Translations under genes and position numbers: made by a program | Shown: positions 8,637-17,348 of the stretch, one piece after another | How the letters are laid out: each line of letters begins with the position of its first letter | Position numbering within the stretch: position 1 is the first letter of the stretch | The notes under the pieces: model-generated | What the model was told of the DNA's origin: nothing | The model's input: the letters and a program-made list of their open reading frames with translations, nothing else | Database searches by the model: none | NCBI RefSeq assembly: GCF_000739635.1 | Contig: NZ_BATQ01000058.1 | Location: 23,864-87,863 of the forward strand | Length of the DNA: 64,000 nt | Source: Verrucomicrobium sp. BvORR034 | GTDB lineage: Bacteria; Verrucomicrobiota; Verrucomicrobiia; Verrucomicrobiales; Verrucomicrobiaceae | Direction: 5' to 3'

Positions 8637-10133
8637 ATGCCCCCCACCTTCATCCACCGGATCCGGGTACACCTGGCCACCGCGGTTGTGTCTGCCCTGG
8701 CCACGGGACTGGTGCCGTTGCCTCTGGCGGCCCAGACCCAGGTGCCGACTCCACCCCAGCCGTTGCGGGAGTTTCGCGGGGCCTGGGTTGCGACTGTAAG
8801 GGGCATTGATTTTCCCTTCGAGCCCGGAGATCCCACCGCCAAGCAGCAGGCTGAGCTCACGGGCATTCTCGACAAGGCCGTGACCCTCAAGTTGAACGCC
8901 CTTATTTTTCAGGTGCGGCCTGCCGGGGACGCGGTGTACGCGTCGAACCTCGAACCCTGGTCCCCATGGCTGACCAATGAGATGGGCAAGGCTCCAGCCC
9001 CGTTGTGGGATCCCCTGGCGTTCTTTATCAAGGAGGCGCATGCCAGGGGTATTGAACTGCATGCCTGGTTCAATCCCTTTCGCGCCCTGAGCGGTCCCAA
9101 GTACAAAGGGGCAGGCAAACACATCACGATCACGCACCCCCAGTGGTGCATGAAGTACGGGGAGGACACGTGGATGGATCCGGGTGAACCAGGGGTGCGT
9201 GCGCACTCGCTTGCCGTAATGCAGGATGTGCTGACCCGGTACGATGTGGATGGCATCCACATGGACGACTACTTCTACCCCTATCCCGTGAAGGGTGCGC
9301 CCTTCCCTGATGACCGCAGCTACAGCGCCTACCAGAAAGCGGGCGGCAAGCTGGGCAAGTCTGACTGGCGGCGTGAGAACGTGAACACCTTTGTAGAGGA
9401 GCTCTACAACATGGTGAAGCGGGAGAAATCCTGGGTGCGAGTGGGCATCAGCCCCTTCGGCATCTGGCGGCCCAACTATCCAGCTGGCTATGCGAAGGGG
9501 GCGCTGGATCCCTATGAGGCGCTTTCCGCAGACTCCCTAAAGTGGTTGCAGCGAGGGTGGGTGGACTACATGGCTCCTCAGCTCTACTGGCCGAACGAGC
9601 CAAAGAACCTGAGCTTTGCCGCGCTGTTTGACTGGTGGCTTTCGCAGAACACGGCCCGCCGCCATATCTGGCCCGGCATGGCCTCAGACAGAGTGCTGCA
9701 GGATCGCCAGCCCCATGAGATCCTTCGCCAGATCGGAATCGTGCGTATGCGTGCCGCTTACATGCCGCCGGGGCATTTGCACTGGAACTACAGTGCCCTT
9801 GGCAAGAACAAAGGAACCCTTGCCGATCTCTGCCGTCAGCGGGCTTATCAAGAGTTTGCCATCCCCCCCTCGGCCTCCTGGCTGGGGACGGAAAAGCCGC
9901 TCACGCCGGTGATGAACGTCTCAGGAAACACTGTTTCATGGGACTATCTGGACGAGCGCATGTTGAGCCTCACCAAGTGGTGGCTGGTGCAGACGTATGA
10001 AAACGGCAACTGGGTGAGCAAGAGATTGCTGCCCACAGAGGTGAAAATCTACACGTTGCCCCCTGGTGCCAAGGCCGTGGCCATCCGGGCCATCAGCCGT
10101 TCTGGGATCAGTGGAGACCCCGTCGTGCGTTGA
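8637..10133 (+). CDS. Secreted GHL10 (DUF187) family glycoside hydrolase-like protein
   Basis: The 498-residue protein begins with a signal peptide (about residues 1-33, ending LPLAAQT). FRGAWVATVRGIDFP opens the GHL10 barrel. The motifs LNALIFQVRPAGDAVY, GIELHAWFNPFRA, YDVDGIHMDDYFYP and VRVGISPFGIWRP follow, as in YngK-like proteins. The Asp/Glu-rich GIHMDDYF segment is the likely active-site strand. A C-terminal fibronectin-like stretch follows (about residues 425-498). Family activities are glycosidic, but the substrate is unknown. The gene is divergent from the RraA-mutarotase pair across 138 bp that could carry a shared promoter region. Confidence 0.85.
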   Translation: MPPTFIHRIRVHLATAVVSALATGLVPLPLAAQTQVPTPPQPLREFRGAWVATVRGIDFPFEPGDPTAKQQAELTGILDKAVTLKLNALIFQVRPAGDAVYASNLEPWSPWLTNEMGKAPAPLWDPLAFFIKEAHARGIELHAWFNPFRALSGPKYKGAGKHITITHPQWCMKYGEDTWMDPGEPGVRAHSLAVMQDVLTRYDVDGIHMDDYFYPYPVKGAPFPDDRSYSAYQKAGGKLGKSDWRRENVNTFVEELYNMVKREKSWVRVGISPFGIWRPNYPAGYAKGALDPYEALSADSLKWLQRGWVDYMAPQLYWPNEPKNLSFAALFDWWLSQNTARRHIWPGMASDRVLQDRQPHEILRQIGIVRMRAAYMPPGHLHWNYSALGKNKGTLADLCRQRAYQEFAIPPSASWLGTEKPLTPVMNVSGNTVSWDYLDERMLSLTKWWLVQTYENGNWVSKRLLPTEVKIYTLPPGAKAVAIRAISRSGISGDPVVR

Positions 10134-10169
10134 CTTTGCCGGGCAGGCCCGAGGAAATACTGCGCCGCC

Positions 10170-10361
10170 CTAGAGGGGCGGTGCCACGTACACGCCTGTG
10201 GAGGGTGGCGGGGTGCGGTGATCGAGAGACTCATCGGCCTTGTGCTCGATCTTCTCACCCAAGATCTGCATGTCCTGACCGAGACCTTTGGTGGCCATGC
10301 AGGAAGAGAGGAGCAGGGAGGCGGCTCCCAAGGCCAAACCGAGCAGAAGGGTTTTCTTCAT
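10170..10361 (-). CDS. Small entericidin-like lipoprotein
   Basis: The ATG at 10361 gives 63 residues beginning MKKTLLLGLALGAASLLLSSC, a lipoprotein signal with an LLSSC lipobox. The mature part (MATKGLGQDMQILGEKIEHKAD) resembles entericidin A/B-like small lipoproteins found widely in Proteobacteria and PVC bacteria. It would be anchored in the envelope. It lies 37 bp after the methyltransferase gene on the same strand and convergent with GHL10. Confidence 0.78.
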   Translation of the reverse strand: MKKTLLLGLALGAASLLLSSCMATKGLGQDMQILGEKIEHKADESLDHRTPPPSTGVYVAPPL

Positions 10362-10398
10362 GACTCCAAGGTAGTCATCTCTGTCGATCGTTCGCAAG

Positions 10399-11193
10399 TC
10401 AATTGCGTCGCAAAACCAGCACGATGTCGGCATAGCTGTCGTCCAGCTTCCGGAGGTCCTCTGCATCGTAGTGGAAATCGTGACAGGCCACGCAAGTGAA
10501 GTCGGGGACTTTGCGCAGCAGGGCTTTCACCTGGCGGGCATTGTAGGTGCGGAACTCCCAGCGCGTTTCCTGAATCCCGGTCCGGCCGTCTTGGGTGATG
10601 TGGAGACGGGTGCGCAGTTTCTCGCGGCGCGTCTTGCGGTCGGGTGGCCAGGTGTGGGTGTTGCAGACGACTCGTACGCCATCGCGATTTCCTGCCCACC
10701 GCTCGTGCTGTTCGTTGGGATCATCGTAGTCGGTGAGATGAATGCCCAGCACATACAGACCGCCAGGGCGGAGGCTGTCGGCCACCCGCTGCAAATGGGA
10801 GGCAGCACCCGCTTCCTCCATCACGTACTTGAAGGTGCTGACCAGACAATGGGCGAGGTCGAACTTCGTCTTGGCCTTGCGAGGAAGGGTGAAGTCTTCC
10901 ATCCGGTCCTCCCACACCGTGCCTGGGGCCTTCAGGGTCTCCAGCCGCTGCCGTGTGTAGGCTGTCATGTTTTCGTTCAGGTCAAAGCCCCACACGGTAT
11001 GGCCGCGTTGGGCGAGGGCCGCCATGAGCCTGCCGGATCCGCATGCGGGTTCCAGGACTCGCAGGGGTTTGTTGCCTGCTTTCCCCCCGTGACGCTGCAT
11101 CATGGTCTCCAGGAAGGCGACTTCTTTGTCCGTGTCCTGGTCAAAGATGATGTCGTAGTAAAAAGGCGTGTCGTACCAGTCGGCGAGAGTCAT
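10399..11193 (-). CDS. Class I SAM-dependent methyltransferase
   Basis: The start at 11193 (MTLADWYDTPFYYDIIFDQ) gives 264 residues. LRVLEPACGSGRLMAALAQRGH is motif I of class I methyltransferases, followed by GFDLNENMTAYTRQR (motif II acidic residue) and TKFDLAHCLVSTFKYV (motif IV region). The Y-D-x-x-Y-D start resembles Methyltransf_25-type enzymes acting on small molecules. The substrate is not predictable. It may be cotranscribed with the downstream lipoprotein gene at 10170-10361. Confidence 0.85.
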   Translation of the reverse strand: MTLADWYDTPFYYDIIFDQDTDKEVAFLETMMQRHGGKAGNKPLRVLEPACGSGRLMAALAQRGHTVWGFDLNENMTAYTRQRLETLKAPGTVWEDRMEDFTLPRKAKTKFDLAHCLVSTFKYVMEEAGAASHLQRVADSLRPGGLYVLGIHLTDYDDPNEQHERWAGNRDGVRVVCNTHTWPPDRKTRREKLRTRLHITQDGRTGIQETRWEFRTYNARQVKALLRKVPDFTCVACHDFHYDAEDLRKLDDSYADIVLVLRRN

Positions 11194-11329
11194 GTCAGGT
11201 GTCGGGAGCGGATGGGTCACGTATCATGGCGGGGGCCAGCCCCCAGTTCAACCGCAGAACTTGCGCCGAGGACAGGAAGCAAAGCCCCGCACTTGCGGCC
11301 GGGAAATCTCTCGTCAACGTATCAGTCCC

Positions 11330-11836
11330 GTGTCGTCGCTTCCGTCAGCCCCGTTTCAGACTCCGCGCCAGATCTTTGCCGCCTTTGATCGCGGAGATCT
11401 TTCGCGGGAAGCTTTTCGTCAAGCCATGAACGAGCACGCCCTCCAGCTCATTGAGGAGATGGAAGAGGTGCATCAGAATCCCGTGGCTGCCTGGATGGAA
11501 CACCTGAGGAGCCGACGGGCGGCAGGGAAACTCGGCCGCGAGTATGGGGAGGCCATGGTGCGTGAACTGCTGGTGGCGCTCTCTGAGGTGCCTGAGTTTC
11601 CCCTCGCACGCTGGCTCTGGAACGCGGACCGGCCACACCTGCCGTTGTACTGTTTTCTCCGGCCCAAGGCGGAACCAGTATTCCGGGTGCAAAAGATCGT
11701 CAGCGCTCCGTTTGTCGTGATGGTGCGGGTGGAGTACGGCAGCAGTGAAAAGTCCCAGACCGTCCGGGAGAAGTTTACCTTTACTCGTGATCAGGTGGGG
11801 CGGCTCCGGATGTCTGCGCGGGAGCGTGTGAAGTAG
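11330..11836 (+). CDS. Hypothetical protein
   Basis: The frame from a GTG at 11330 gives 168 residues; an ATG at 11426 is an alternative start. Starts further upstream would overlap the 5' end of the divergent methyltransferase gene. The protein is soluble: an N-terminal helical half (FQTPRQIFAAFDRGDLSREAF, then EHALQLIEEMEEVHQNPVAAWMEH) and a C-terminal half predicted to be beta (VVMVRVEYGSSEKSQTVREKF). I do not recognise the family. It is followed after 61 bp by the beta-helix gene. Confidence 0.6.
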   Translation: MSSLPSAPFQTPRQIFAAFDRGDLSREAFRQAMNEHALQLIEEMEEVHQNPVAAWMEHLRSRRAAGKLGREYGEAMVRELLVALSEVPEFPLARWLWNADRPHLPLYCFLRPKAEPVFRVQKIVSAPFVVMVRVEYGSSEKSQTVREKFTFTRDQVGRLRMSARERVK

Positions 11837-11897
11837 TTCTGAGCGCTCCCATTGCAAAGAACGAGGGAGGGCTTCCGTATTTTCTTTCCTCGCACCC

Positions 11898-13055
11898 ATG
11901 TTGTTTGTCCCTTCTTTCCTCAGGCCCTGGATTTGGTTCACCTGTCTGGCTCTTGGCGTCATGCCGGCTGTGGCAGAGGCTCGCACGGTGAACTTTGCAG
12001 AGGTCGCAGGTCAGGCAGTGGGAGGAGGCTCCACCGACCACCGGGAGGCTCTGGCCAAGGTGTTGAGTTCCCTGCAAGCAGGCGACATCCTCCTGGTTCC
12101 ACCCGGGGAGTACCGGGTGGTGTTGGGAAAGGCGGGGCTTACGGTGCCGGTTGGCGTCACCATTCTGGGGCAGGGAAGGAAGTCGGTATTTGTCTTGGCC
12201 TCTGAAGGGGGTGAAAAGGAGTATCGGGAATTCTTGCGACCCCAAAGTGGGGTGGTCTTGGAAGGCATCACCATCGAGCGTCGGGGGGCCTTCCCGCTGG
12301 TGATGATGCCAGTGGTGGGCAAGGTGGAGGGGCTGACCCTCAGGGGGGGCCGCTTCATCGGAAACTCGGCTGCCTATCCGGGAACTTACTGCCATGCGCT
12401 GCAGGTGGGTGGTGGTGATCTGTCCCAGTTTGAGATGGATGGGGTGGAGATTCGCGGCTGCACTTATGGCCTCTTCCAATCCAATCAAGCCAAGGGAAAG
12501 GTTGAAGGCGTCTTGGTGAGGAACTCGGAGTTCGCGGAGAATGAATCCTCTGATTTGGAGTTCAATGCTCCCAACGGCATCATGCGTGACATTGTCGTGC
12601 GCGACTGCGTGTTCCGTGACAATCGCAGCAAAAATGCCTCCGGTGGATTTGCGGTGGGCTTCGCCAACGTTCAGAAGGCAACCGTGCAGGACTGTCGCAT
12701 CGAGAACTACGGGGCGGAGGCGCTGCACGTGGAGGACCGCTCGGCAGAAGTCCTTCTGAAAGGCAACACGGTGGTGACCGCCTCAACCCTGCAAAACAAC
12801 GGCATCATTCTCGTGGTCAATGCGTCGCATGGCGTCGTGATCGAGGGCAACTACCTGGATGCGCGTCGCAATGGCAACGCGACCCACATGGTGCTGGCCA
12901 CGGCAGGAGGTTCGAAGTTTGAGAAGCCCACAGACGTGGTCGTGAAGGACAACATCCTGATCATGGGTGCCGCCACCAAGAAATGGTATCTGGAACCCGG
13001 AGTGGAGGCCGCGCCGCCATCCGGGAACAAAATCATTCCTTGGGAATCGCCCTGA
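11898..13055 (+). CDS. Secreted right-handed parallel beta-helix (pectate-lyase-like) protein
   Basis: The 385-residue protein has an N-terminal signal (MLFVPSFLRPWIWFTCLALG, cleavage near VAEA-RT). The opening resembles the start of pectate-lyase-like folds: ALAKVLSSLQAGDILLVPPG followed by YRVVLGKAGLTVP. It is followed by regular coils of about 22-25 residues with stacked Asn (for example VLVRNSEFAENESSDLEFN, IVVRDCVFRDNRS, VLLKGNTVVT, VVIEGNYLDA), the hallmark of PbH1 repeats. Such proteins bind or cleave polysaccharides outside the cell. No catalytic residues can be assigned by eye. It is convergent with nadC, with a 7-bp gap. Confidence 0.85.
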   Translation: MLFVPSFLRPWIWFTCLALGVMPAVAEARTVNFAEVAGQAVGGGSTDHREALAKVLSSLQAGDILLVPPGEYRVVLGKAGLTVPVGVTILGQGRKSVFVLASEGGEKEYREFLRPQSGVVLEGITIERRGAFPLVMMPVVGKVEGLTLRGGRFIGNSAAYPGTYCHALQVGGGDLSQFEMDGVEIRGCTYGLFQSNQAKGKVEGVLVRNSEFAENESSDLEFNAPNGIMRDIVVRDCVFRDNRSKNASGGFAVGFANVQKATVQDCRIENYGAEALHVEDRSAEVLLKGNTVVTASTLQNNGIILVVNASHGVVIEGNYLDARRNGNATHMVLATAGGSKFEKPTDVVVKDNILIMGAATKKWYLEPGVEAAPPSGNKIIPWESP

Positions 13056-13062
13056 GCAGGAG

Positions 13063-13914
13063 CTAGAGGAGCTCCAGAGAAAGGTCGAGCGCGCGGACAG
13101 TGTGCGTCAGCGCGCCGATGGAGATCGCATCGACACCCGTGGCGGCATACTGCGGCAAGGTGTCGAGGGTGATGCCTCCACTGGCCTCCAACAAGACTCG
13201 CTTGTCCACCACGGCTACGGCCTGGCGGAGCACGTCCGGGGGCATGTTGTCCAGCAGGATCACGTCCACGCCTTCGAGCTTCAGGAAGCGTTCCACCTGC
13301 TCCAGGGTGTCGGCTTCCAGTTCGATGCGCACTCGAGGATGCTTCTGGTGCACGGCCCGAATCGCTGCCTGCAAGTCTTCCTGGCGATCGTCTGCCAGCA
13401 GGTGATTGTCCTTCACCATCACCATGTCATAGAGGCCGATGCGATGGTTCGTGCCGCCCCCGCATTTGACGGCATGTTTTTCCAGCAGTCGCCAGCCGGG
13501 GGTGGTCTTCCTGGTGTCCAGGATCTTGACCGGGTGAGGGCGCACCGCTTCCACATGGCGGCGTGTCTGGGTGGCGATGCCACAGAGTCGCTGCAGGAAA
13601 TTGAGAGCGGTGCGTTCGGCCGTGAGGATGCTGCGGGTGCGGCCTGCCACCTGAAGGATGGTGTCCCCGGGTTCAAAAGGAATCCCATCGTGTCGCTCCA
13701 GATGCACCGAAAGAGAGGGGTCCACCGCCTCGAACACCTGCCGGGCGATGTCTGCTCCAGCAGTGACACCGCTTTCCTTGGCGAAGATCCTCGCCTTGGT
13801 CACGCTGTTTTCGGGGACGAAGAACTCGGACGTGATGTCTCCGCTGCCCACATCCTCCAGCAGCGCGGCTTGAATGAGGGTGACTGCGGATTCGGGCAGA
13901 AAGGTGTCAGACAT
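13063..13914 (-). CDS. nadC: Nicotinate-nucleotide pyrophosphorylase (quinolinate phosphoribosyltransferase)
   Basis: NadC converts quinolinate and PRPP to nicotinate mononucleotide in de novo NAD synthesis. The start at 13914 gives MSDTFLPESAVTLIQAALLEDVG and 283 residues, the usual family size. Signatures are present: EDVGSGDITSEF, ERTALNFLQRLCGIAT, the KILDTRKTTPGWR loop, GGGTNHRIGLYD, MVKDNHLL and the C-terminal LEASGGITLDT phosphate-binding strand. No nadA or nadB is nearby. It is convergent with the beta-helix gene and divergent from the PBP gene. Confidence 0.96.
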   Translation of the reverse strand: MSDTFLPESAVTLIQAALLEDVGSGDITSEFFVPENSVTKARIFAKESGVTAGADIARQVFEAVDPSLSVHLERHDGIPFEPGDTILQVAGRTRSILTAERTALNFLQRLCGIATQTRRHVEAVRPHPVKILDTRKTTPGWRLLEKHAVKCGGGTNHRIGLYDMVMVKDNHLLADDRQEDLQAAIRAVHQKHPRVRIELEADTLEQVERFLKLEGVDVILLDNMPPDVLRQAVAVVDKRVLLEASGGITLDTLPQYAATGVDAISIGALTHTVRALDLSLELL

Positions 13915-14108
13915 GGGGAGGGGGGATACTTCAAACGGCAACGCTCACTGTGCAAGGAAAGTCCGATTCCGCTTTTGGATTCCTCACTGCTCCAAATGCG
14001 TGCCGCCATGTTTGATTTTCTTTGCCAATTCACAGAGAATTCACGTGCCGTTCGCACGGCTTGCATTTGGTGGAAGCACAGGTGAGAGGAACTCCAATCC
14101 CATCCCGC

Positions 14109-16274
14109 ATGACCGATCCCGCTCTGCCGACTCCCGAGCCCATTCAAGCTCCGCGCCACCGTTTTCGTCGCATTTTTACCCGACTGGGATTGATCGTGCT
14201 CCTGCTTGGGGCTGCCGCTGGCACCACGGTGCTTGTTGTGTTTGGTCAGATGGCCCGGCAGTACGACATCGCCAAGCTGGGCGAGATGCCGCAGCGCTCG
14301 GTGGTGCTGGATGTGAAGGGGCGGGAACTGGGCAAGTTGCATGGGGAGAATCGCGTGGTGGTGCCTTTCACCAAGGTCTCGCCGTTCTTTATCAAGGCGC
14401 TGCTGGCCCGGGAGGATGCCCGGTTCTATGACCATGGCGGGGTGGATTACATCGGGGTGCTGCGGGCGGCGGTGCGCAACCTGAAGGACAAACGGGCGGT
14501 GCAGGGGGCGAGTACGATCACCATGCAGCTCGCCCGCAACAGCTTCGACGGGCTGAATGCGAAGACTCTCAATCGCAAACTGGTGGAAGTGATGCTCGCC
14601 AGGCGGATTGAGGCCGAGAAGTCCAAGGAAGAGATCCTTGAGCTCTATGTGAACCGCATCTTCTTCGGCAGCGGGCTCTATGGAATCGAGCGTGCGAGCA
14701 AGGCCTACTTCGCCAAGTCGGCCTCCGAACTGACGCCCGGTGAATCGGCGATGCTGGCTGGCATCATCCGCAGCCCCAACCGCTTTTCCCCTTTCAGAAA
14801 CTGGAAAGGAGCCCTCAAGGAGCGGGACGATGTGCTGAAGCGGATGGTTGCCACCAAGGCCATTAGCCAGGAGGAGGCCGATGCCGCCATGAAGGAGGAC
14901 ATTGTGGTGGCAGCGCTGCCCGTGATTCGCTCCCAGGACAACTACATGATGGAGGCAGTGCGCCGCGATCTGGAACTGATCCTCAATGACCAGGATGTGG
15001 AAGACGGCGGCTTGGTGATCCACACCACTCTGGACAAGGACATTCAGGCGTCGGCTGAAGCTTCCCTGGAGAAGCGACTGAAGGAAGTGGAAAAGCAGCG
15101 CAGCTACAGTCACCCGACCAAGGCCCAGTTTGATGCCTCCTGGGATGGAGCGACGGAACCTCAGTCCGTACCTTACCTCCAAGGGGCGGTACTGGCAGTG
15201 AACAATCACACCGGCGGGATCCTGGCGGTCGTGGGCGGGCGGGACTACACACAGAGCCGCTTTGACCGGGCCCTTCAAGGGACCCGGCCCATCGGCTCGA
15301 CGGTCAAACCGTTCATCTACGCCGCTGCTTTTCAGCAGGGCCTCCTCCCCGGCACCCTGGTGGAGGATGCGCCGATCCGCCCTGGCGAGTTGCAAGACAC
15401 CGACACGAACTGGAGTCCGGGCAACTCTGATGGGAAGTTCCTGGGGTGGCAGCCCGCGTCGGTTGGCCTCGTGCGCAGCCGCAATGCCATGACGGTGCGG
15501 GTCGGAAACTATGCCGGCATGGAGAATGTGCTGGCGCTTCTGCGGGACTCCGGCTTGGGCGAGCCTCAGGTAATCACCCCCCAGATCTACATCGGGAACA
15601 TGGGAACCAGTCTGAAGTCGCTCACCAGTGCGATGAGCGTGTTTGCCAATCAAGGGGTGAGAAGGCGGCCCTTTCTTATCGAGCGCATCTCCGACTCCGA
15701 AGGGGAGGTGATCTACTCCACCCCAGTGCTGGAGGCGATTGCCATGCCTCACTACATCGCCAATGCCACACGCCGTCTGATGGAGAAGGTGATGGACCAG
15801 GGTACCGGAGCCCCCGCCCGCAGTGAGTATGGGTTCAAGGAAAGGGCGGGTGGAAAGACGGGCACCACCAATGACTACAAGGACGCCTGGTTCGTCGGCT
15901 ACACTGGCGAGATCACCTGCGGCGTCTGGGTGGGCCTGGACATTCCGCAGACCATCGCCCCAGGCGGGTATGGCGGCAAACTGGCGCTCCCCGTGTGGGC
16001 GGATGTCATGAAGTCAGCGGTGGCGCTCGATTACAAACCCGTTGCTCTGGCGGCGGAGGCTCTGGACAGCGAGGTGACCCTCTGCCGGGTGAGTGGACAA
16101 CTCGCCACGGCTGCCTGCCAGCAGGCCGGGCAAGCGTACACCGATGAGCTTCCGGTGGAAATGGTGCCGCAGTCAGCCTGCGCCGTGCATGGGGGAGGGG
16201 GAATTTTCACCCGAACAGAGCCACGGGAAAAAAAAGACGGCTTTTTTGGCCGTTTGTTCCGATGGTTCAAGTGA
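14109..16274 (+). CDS. Class A penicillin-binding protein (PBP1A type, glycosyltransferase and transpeptidase)
   Basis: This bifunctional peptidoglycan synthase is anchored by one N-terminal helix (residues about 24-46). The ATG at 14109 gives 721 residues. In the GT51 domain the catalytic Glu lies in REDARFYDHG (Glu102), and QGASTITMQLARN is at 132-144. In the transpeptidase domain the SxxK active site is Ser397-Lys400 (GSTVK), SxN is SRN at 457-459 and KTGT is at 583-586. The order and spacing are standard. A short Cys-containing C-terminal tail follows, ending KKDGFFGRLFRWFK. The presence of a class A PBP is notable in a PVC setting, where some relatives lack peptidoglycan enzymes. Confidence 0.95.
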   Translation: MTDPALPTPEPIQAPRHRFRRIFTRLGLIVLLLGAAAGTTVLVVFGQMARQYDIAKLGEMPQRSVVLDVKGRELGKLHGENRVVVPFTKVSPFFIKALLAREDARFYDHGGVDYIGVLRAAVRNLKDKRAVQGASTITMQLARNSFDGLNAKTLNRKLVEVMLARRIEAEKSKEEILELYVNRIFFGSGLYGIERASKAYFAKSASELTPGESAMLAGIIRSPNRFSPFRNWKGALKERDDVLKRMVATKAISQEEADAAMKEDIVVAALPVIRSQDNYMMEAVRRDLELILNDQDVEDGGLVIHTTLDKDIQASAEASLEKRLKEVEKQRSYSHPTKAQFDASWDGATEPQSVPYLQGAVLAVNNHTGGILAVVGGRDYTQSRFDRALQGTRPIGSTVKPFIYAAAFQQGLLPGTLVEDAPIRPGELQDTDTNWSPGNSDGKFLGWQPASVGLVRSRNAMTVRVGNYAGMENVLALLRDSGLGEPQVITPQIYIGNMGTSLKSLTSAMSVFANQGVRRRPFLIERISDSEGEVIYSTPVLEAIAMPHYIANATRRLMEKVMDQGTGAPARSEYGFKERAGGKTGTTNDYKDAWFVGYTGEITCGVWVGLDIPQTIAPGGYGGKLALPVWADVMKSAVALDYKPVALAAEALDSEVTLCRVSGQLATAACQQAGQAYTDELPVEMVPQSACAVHGGGGIFTRTEPREKKDGFFGRLFRWFK

Positions 16275-16512
16275 GCCACTCCAGAGAGCCTCTGGCAACT
16301 AAATTGCTATAAGGCTGGGAGCTGGGAAAATTTCCGCAATTAGTATAAATAATTCTTGTGAAGGGTAGGGCATTTGCCTAATATTATTTCCAACGGCGTG
16401 CTGCTCTGGCAACAGAGGTCATCCACAGTGCGTTTCAGTACTCCAAACGGATTGTGGAAAAAAGCCCCGACATGTGGCTCGGGTAGGCAAATCCTCAAGA
16501 CTCCATCACCCC

Positions 16513-17091
16513 ATGAAATCGCGGAAATCATTGAATGGGACGTCCATGTCTTCGAACATCGGCGTCATCGCTGCACAGAGAAATGTATTGGCGGGAGATC
16601 GGCGAGGTGCGATCCCCCAAACCCCGCCGCAGAGCCGCAGGCGTGCGGCCTCCATGCGAAGTGCGGTGGTTGCGACGGACCGGCCCAGGGCTCTTGAAGC
16701 GGCCCACTATGCCGGAATCACGGTCAATCGGCTGATCACCGTGAAAGAGCGTACGTTGGGCGTGTCGGCTGGAGGTCGGCTGGTGATCACGCTGGCTCAA
16801 GTACACACCCGACTCCGTGAGATGCTTCTCATGGAAATCGGCCAGGACGTGAGCGACCTGCCAGAGGATGGGTACTTCTCATCCTCCCTCAATCCCACGA
16901 CCAGGATGGAACTGCAGTTGCCCATCCAGAGCACCTATTTCTGCGAGGTGAAGTGCCGCGTGGGGGTGAAGGCTCTGCGGGATGCCAATACTCCCGAAAA
17001 ATTGGCCAAGGCCATCTGGTCTGCCATCCCGCTCGCCCATCGAGCCAGCACGGCCGTAGCGGAGGAGTCTGCTGAGTCATTTGCCGCATAG
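16513..17091 (+). CDS. Hypothetical protein
   Basis: The frame gives 192 residues from an ATG at 16513; a GTG at 16474 and an ATG at 16546 are other possible starts, and no ribosome binding site decides between them. The N-terminal third is basic and low-complexity (QTPPQSRRRAASMRS). The middle (ALEAAHYAGITVNRLITVKERTLGVSAGGRL) has the look of a helix-turn-helix-like helical segment, but this is weak. I do not recognise the family. The 240-bp AT-richer gap upstream (16275-16512) holds no other gene. A strong hairpin at 17132-17178 follows. Confidence 0.55.
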   Translation: MKSRKSLNGTSMSSNIGVIAAQRNVLAGDRRGAIPQTPPQSRRRAASMRSAVVATDRPRALEAAHYAGITVNRLITVKERTLGVSAGGRLVITLAQVHTRLREMLLMEIGQDVSDLPEDGYFSSSLNPTTRMELQLPIQSTYFCEVKCRVGVKALRDANTPEKLAKAIWSAIPLAHRASTAVAEESAESFAA

Positions 17092-17131
17092 GCGATTGCC
17101 TGTCTCCCCATCAATCAACCGTTTCTTCACA

Positions 17132-17178
17132 GGGCCTTCCGGCTGGCAATCTTGCCTTTCGGGTGGCCCTTCTCTTTT
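17132..17178 (+). terminator. Candidate terminator after the gene ending at 17091
   Basis: A long symmetrical hairpin pairs GGGCC (17132-17136) with GGCCC (17165-17169), CCG with CGG and GGCAA with TTGCC around a 2-nt tip, with small internal loops. A T-rich run, TTCTCTTTT, follows. It lies 40 bp past the stop codon at 17091. Confidence 0.65.
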
Positions 17179-17285
17179 GCATCGTCGAGCTTGCACTCGC
17201 TGACGGAGGGCGTCGGTGACGAAGATCAGGTTCGACGCAGCCTGTTGGGGATTGGAGTGCGATCCAGTGAATAGAAAGGAGACCA

Positions 17286-17324
17286 GGCCAGTCTGAATGG
17301 GCGGGGACTGGTCCAGACCTTTTT
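17286..17324 (+). terminator. Terminator-like hairpin in the leader of the DUF6600-like gene
   Basis: GGCCAGTC (17286-17293) pairs with GACTGGTC (17306-17313), with one G-U pair, and is followed shortly by TTTTT (17320-17324). It lies only 25 nt before the ATG at 17349, so it could act as an attenuator rather than a terminator of upstream transcription. A GGAG lies just before the stem. Confidence 0.45.
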
Positions 17325-17348
17325 ACTCCAACACCCCCTTGCTGCGCC

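Noticed and set aside
8499..9260. Upstream extension of the RraA-like frame to 9260
   Set aside because: The added segment is antisense to the conserved barrel of GHL10 and does not resemble the RraA family, so the start at 8498 was used.
13800..15752. A 650-codon minus-strand open frame across the PBP gene
   Set aside because: It runs antisense to the glycosyltransferase and transpeptidase motifs of the PBP and, in another frame, through nadC; no recognisable domains.
16205..16260. A-rich run near the 3' end of the PBP gene as a slippage or terminator site
   Set aside because: It encodes the normal basic C-terminal tail, and no stem with a T-run extends past the stop codon; the CCAGAG/CTCTGG hairpin after the stop lacks one too.
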